64,000 bases of DNA from NCBI GenBank assembly GCA_964586235.1, contig CAZPIO010000006.1, positions 43,157 to 107,156 on the forward strand, given 5' to 3'. This DNA comes from JAUCQB01 sp964586235 (GTDB lineage: Bacteria > Planctomycetota > Phycisphaerae > UBA1845 > PWPN01). The notes under the pieces were generated by a model. That model saw nothing but the letters and a program-made list of their open reading frames with translations, searched no databases and had not been told where the DNA came from. Numbering within the stretch: the stretch's first letter is position 1; each line of letters starts with the position of its first letter. The position numbers were made by a program, and so were the translations under genes. Of the stretch, positions 62,317 to 64,000 are shown one piece after another.

Positions 62317-63555
62317 ATGAACCAGCATACAGCACACCCGCAAGGCCAATCTCCGCTGATCCCGGAACCGGGAACGCGTAACCGCACGGCGGCTCATCAG
62401 CCGGTCCCGCTCGTCTGCTGTCTGTTACTGGTTGCGACCGGGATGACCACCCTTACCGCTGCCGCGGAGAGGGCCGGCACTCAGCCGGCGGTTGCCGGCC
62501 CGGTGCTGACGGCGCAGAGCTGGCCGATCATCACGCCGACGGTGAAGAGCCGGTCCGTGTCCTGGGAAAACCGCACCGGCGAACCCGGGGGAGGCGGCAA
62601 GGAGGGCGGCGGACGGAAAGGTTCGCCGGCCATCCCGGTGCTGGCCAATGGCCAAACGGTGACTTTGATGGACGTACAGGGATGCGGTGTTATCCGGCAC
62701 ATCTGGCTCACCATGGGAGACCGCAGCGAGCTGGCCCTGCGGAACCTGATCCTGCGATGCTATTGGGACAACAGCGATGTGCCGAGCGTCGAGGTGCCGC
62801 TTGGCGATTTCTTCGGAACCGCCCACGGGCGGGCCGAACCGCTCATCTCCTACTACACGGCGGTGGTACTGGGCAAGAGCTTCAACGCCTATTTCCCGAT
62901 GCCCTTTACGAGCCGAGCCCGGATCACTCTTGAGAACGACACTCCCGACAAGCGGGACGTGAAGCTGGTCTTCTTCCAGATCGATTACGAACTGCACGAG
63001 GCCTTGCCGCCGAACACCGGGCTGCTGCACGCCAGCTTCCGCAGGCAGAATCCGACCATCAAGAAACAGGACTATGTCCTTCTGGACACCGCCGAGGGAC
63101 CGGGCTTCTGGCTGGGCTGCGTGATCGGCGTGAGGGCCCTCGAACACGACTGGTGGGGCGAAGGGGAGATCAAGTTCTACATCGACGACGACAAGGATTA
63201 CCCCACGATCTGCGGAACGGGCGTCGAGGACTACTTCGGGGCTGCCTGGGGGCTCGAACAGAAGTACCAGGCGCCGTTCTTCGGCTGCACCGTCAGTCAC
63301 CGGGGACGCCACTACAAGCACCTGGTGAGTGCCTATCGCTTTCACGCGATGGACCCCGTGTTCTTCCAGCGGCGGCTGAAGGTAACCATGCAGCAGATCG
63401 GCCTGCTGGCCGGCGAGCACACGCTGTTCGAGCGGAGCGACGACTGGTCAAGTGTCGCCTTCTGGTATCAGTTGGGGCCGGCGCGGTCGATGCCTTCGCT
63501 GCCCGATCGGGCGGCTCGCAGCGAGGGGATCGTCGAGCCGCCTGTCCAGCCGTAG
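62317..63555 (+). CDS. DUF2961 / GH172 glycoside hydrolase
   Basis: 412 residues; the signal peptide (about 30-50) comes after an unusually long N-terminus. The DUF2961 pattern is complete: SVSWENRTGEPGGGG, GVIRHIWLTM, SVEVPLGDFFGTAHG, FPMPF, and CGTGVEDYFGAAWG with the catalytic-type Glu in VEDYF. GH172 enzymes cleave difructose dianhydride I or alpha-D-arabinofuranosides and often form trimers. It shares the operon with the GH95-like gene and is followed by a terminator hairpin. Confidence 0.8.
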   Translation: MNQHTAHPQGQSPLIPEPGTRNRTAAHQPVPLVCCLLLVATGMTTLTAAAERAGTQPAVAGPVLTAQSWPIITPTVKSRSVSWENRTGEPGGGGKEGGGRKGSPAIPVLANGQTVTLMDVQGCGVIRHIWLTMGDRSELALRNLILRCYWDNSDVPSVEVPLGDFFGTAHGRAEPLISYYTAVVLGKSFNAYFPMPFTSRARITLENDTPDKRDVKLVFFQIDYELHEALPPNTGLLHASFRRQNPTIKKQDYVLLDTAEGPGFWLGCVIGVRALEHDWWGEGEIKFYIDDDKDYPTICGTGVEDYFGAAWGLEQKYQAPFFGCTVSHRGRHYKHLVSAYRFHAMDPVFFQRRLKVTMQQIGLLAGEHTLFERSDDWSSVAFWYQLGPARSMPSLPDRAARSEGIVEPPVQP

Positions 63556-63568
63556 CGCACCTCTGTTG

Positions 63569-63585
63569 AAGCCCTCGGGGCTTTT
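63569..63585 (+). terminator. Terminator after the GH95/GH172 operon
   Basis: AAGCCC (63569-63574), a 3-nt loop and GGGCTT (63578-63583), running into a short T tract. The 6-bp stem and four Ts make it a modest intrinsic terminator 14 bp after the stop codon. Confidence 0.55.
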
Positions 63586-63645
63586 GGGTAGACTCTTCGC
63601 CCGCTATCGATGACCCGGCAGTTTGTTTGCTACAGGAGAACATCC

Positions 63646-64000
63646 GTGGACAAGCCCAACAAGAAACCGAGTACCCCGAATTTCAGCTCCGGCCCGACGT
63701 GCAAGCGTCCCGGCTGGAGCCCCAATGCTCTGGCCGGCGCCCTCACCGGCCGATCGCACCGTTCCAAGCCCGGCAAGGCCCGCATTCAGCAGTCCATCGA
63801 CCTGACGCGGGAGGTCGCGGGCATCCCGGCCAGTCACCTGATCGGAATCCTTCCGGGAAGCGATACGGGCGCGTTCGAGTGCGCGATGTGGAGCCTGCTC
63901 GGTGCCCGGCCGGTGACGGCCATGGCCTGGGAGAGCTTCGGCGAGGGCTGGGTGACCGACATCAACAAGCAGCTCAAGCTCAACGCCAAGGTGATGAAGG
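63646..64000 (+). CDS. serC: Phosphoserine aminotransferase, N-terminal part
   Basis: The first 118 codons of a gene that runs out of the window. GTG start with AGGAGA 7 nt upstream. KPSTPNFSSGPTCKRPGWS opens the protein, and the visible pattern GRSHRSKPGKARIQQSIDLTREVAGIPASH...GSDTGAFECAMWSLLGARPV is that of SerC of the alpha-proteobacterial/planctomycete type. The PLP Lys is not yet reached. The enzyme makes phosphoserine from 3-phosphohydroxypyruvate in serine synthesis. Confidence 0.9.
   Translation, partial: MDKPNKKPSTPNFSSGPTCKRPGWSPNALAGALTGRSHRSKPGKARIQQSIDLTREVAGIPASHLIGILPGSDTGAFECAMWSLLGARPVTAMAWESFGEGWVTDINKQLKLNAKVMK

Overview
This window looks like a chromosomal stretch of a high-GC member of the Planctomycetota, most likely Phycisphaerae-like. 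The pointers are a DUF1559-style prepilin with a terminal H-x9-DG motif, repeated DUF1080 sugar-hydrolase lipoproteins, several large secreted glycoside hydrolases, a C-terminal zinc ribbon of the GLPEPRCPECG type, a DUF2089 regulator, and many intergenic palindromes. No insertion sequence, phage, CRISPR array or rRNA was seen. The only tRNA recognised is tRNA-Ala(CGC). The taxonomic call is inference from gene content.

Layout. 0-10.6 kb: the end of a hydroxypyruvate isomerase, lipoproteins, an alpha/beta hydrolase, a 1107-residue secreted (alpha/alpha)6 glycosidase, a Gfo/Idh/MocA oxidoreductase, a PilZ-HEAT protein, a DUF1080 lipoprotein and an internally deleted TIM-barrel glycosidase. 10.6-12.3 kb is an eroded segment holding palindromes and a broken YhcG/DUF1016 nuclease gene. 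12.3-30 kb is mostly housekeeping: an RlmN-like methylase, NagA, a GspE-like ATPase, DUF2089 and TPR proteins, a histidine kinase, a VapBC-like pair with a truncated toxin, a YkgJ-type Cys-cluster protein, an S41 protease, L28, XseB, cysteine desulfurase, tRNA-Ala, an HMGL-like aldolase, ArfB and a DapA-family enzyme.

30.1-39.2 kb is a co-directional surface-glycan cluster: a polytopic glycosyltransferase-like protein, a WbpB-like dehydrogenase, a FemAB/GNAT-like acyltransferase, a B12-type radical SAM enzyme, a methyltransferase, a GT2 glycosyltransferase and a DegT/WbpE-like aminotransferase. Together these could build and attach a modified amino sugar. 39.4-53.8 kb carries a hybrid sensor kinase with a heme-type CxxCH sensor, a GH106-like rhamnosidase, a glycogen branching enzyme, a giant MscS channel, the prepilin and a UVR-motif protein.

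53.8-64 kb carries a redoxin, a strong promoter-terminator pair that looks like a roughly 70-nt small RNA gene, a PmtA-like methyltransferase, a thioredoxin-like lipoprotein, a lone GroES-like co-chaperonin followed by BtpA and LD-carboxypeptidase genes, an orphan DUF6364 antitoxin, a GH95-like/GH172 operon, and the start of serC.

Two themes recur. Polysaccharide turnover dominates (glycosidases, DUF1080, NagA, GlgB, Gfo/Idh, GH172). There is also visible gene erosion: YhcG, the PIN toxin, the TIM-barrel glycosidase and the DUF6364 gene each appear to have lost part of their sequence. All start sites and functions are read from sequence alone; no database search was possible.
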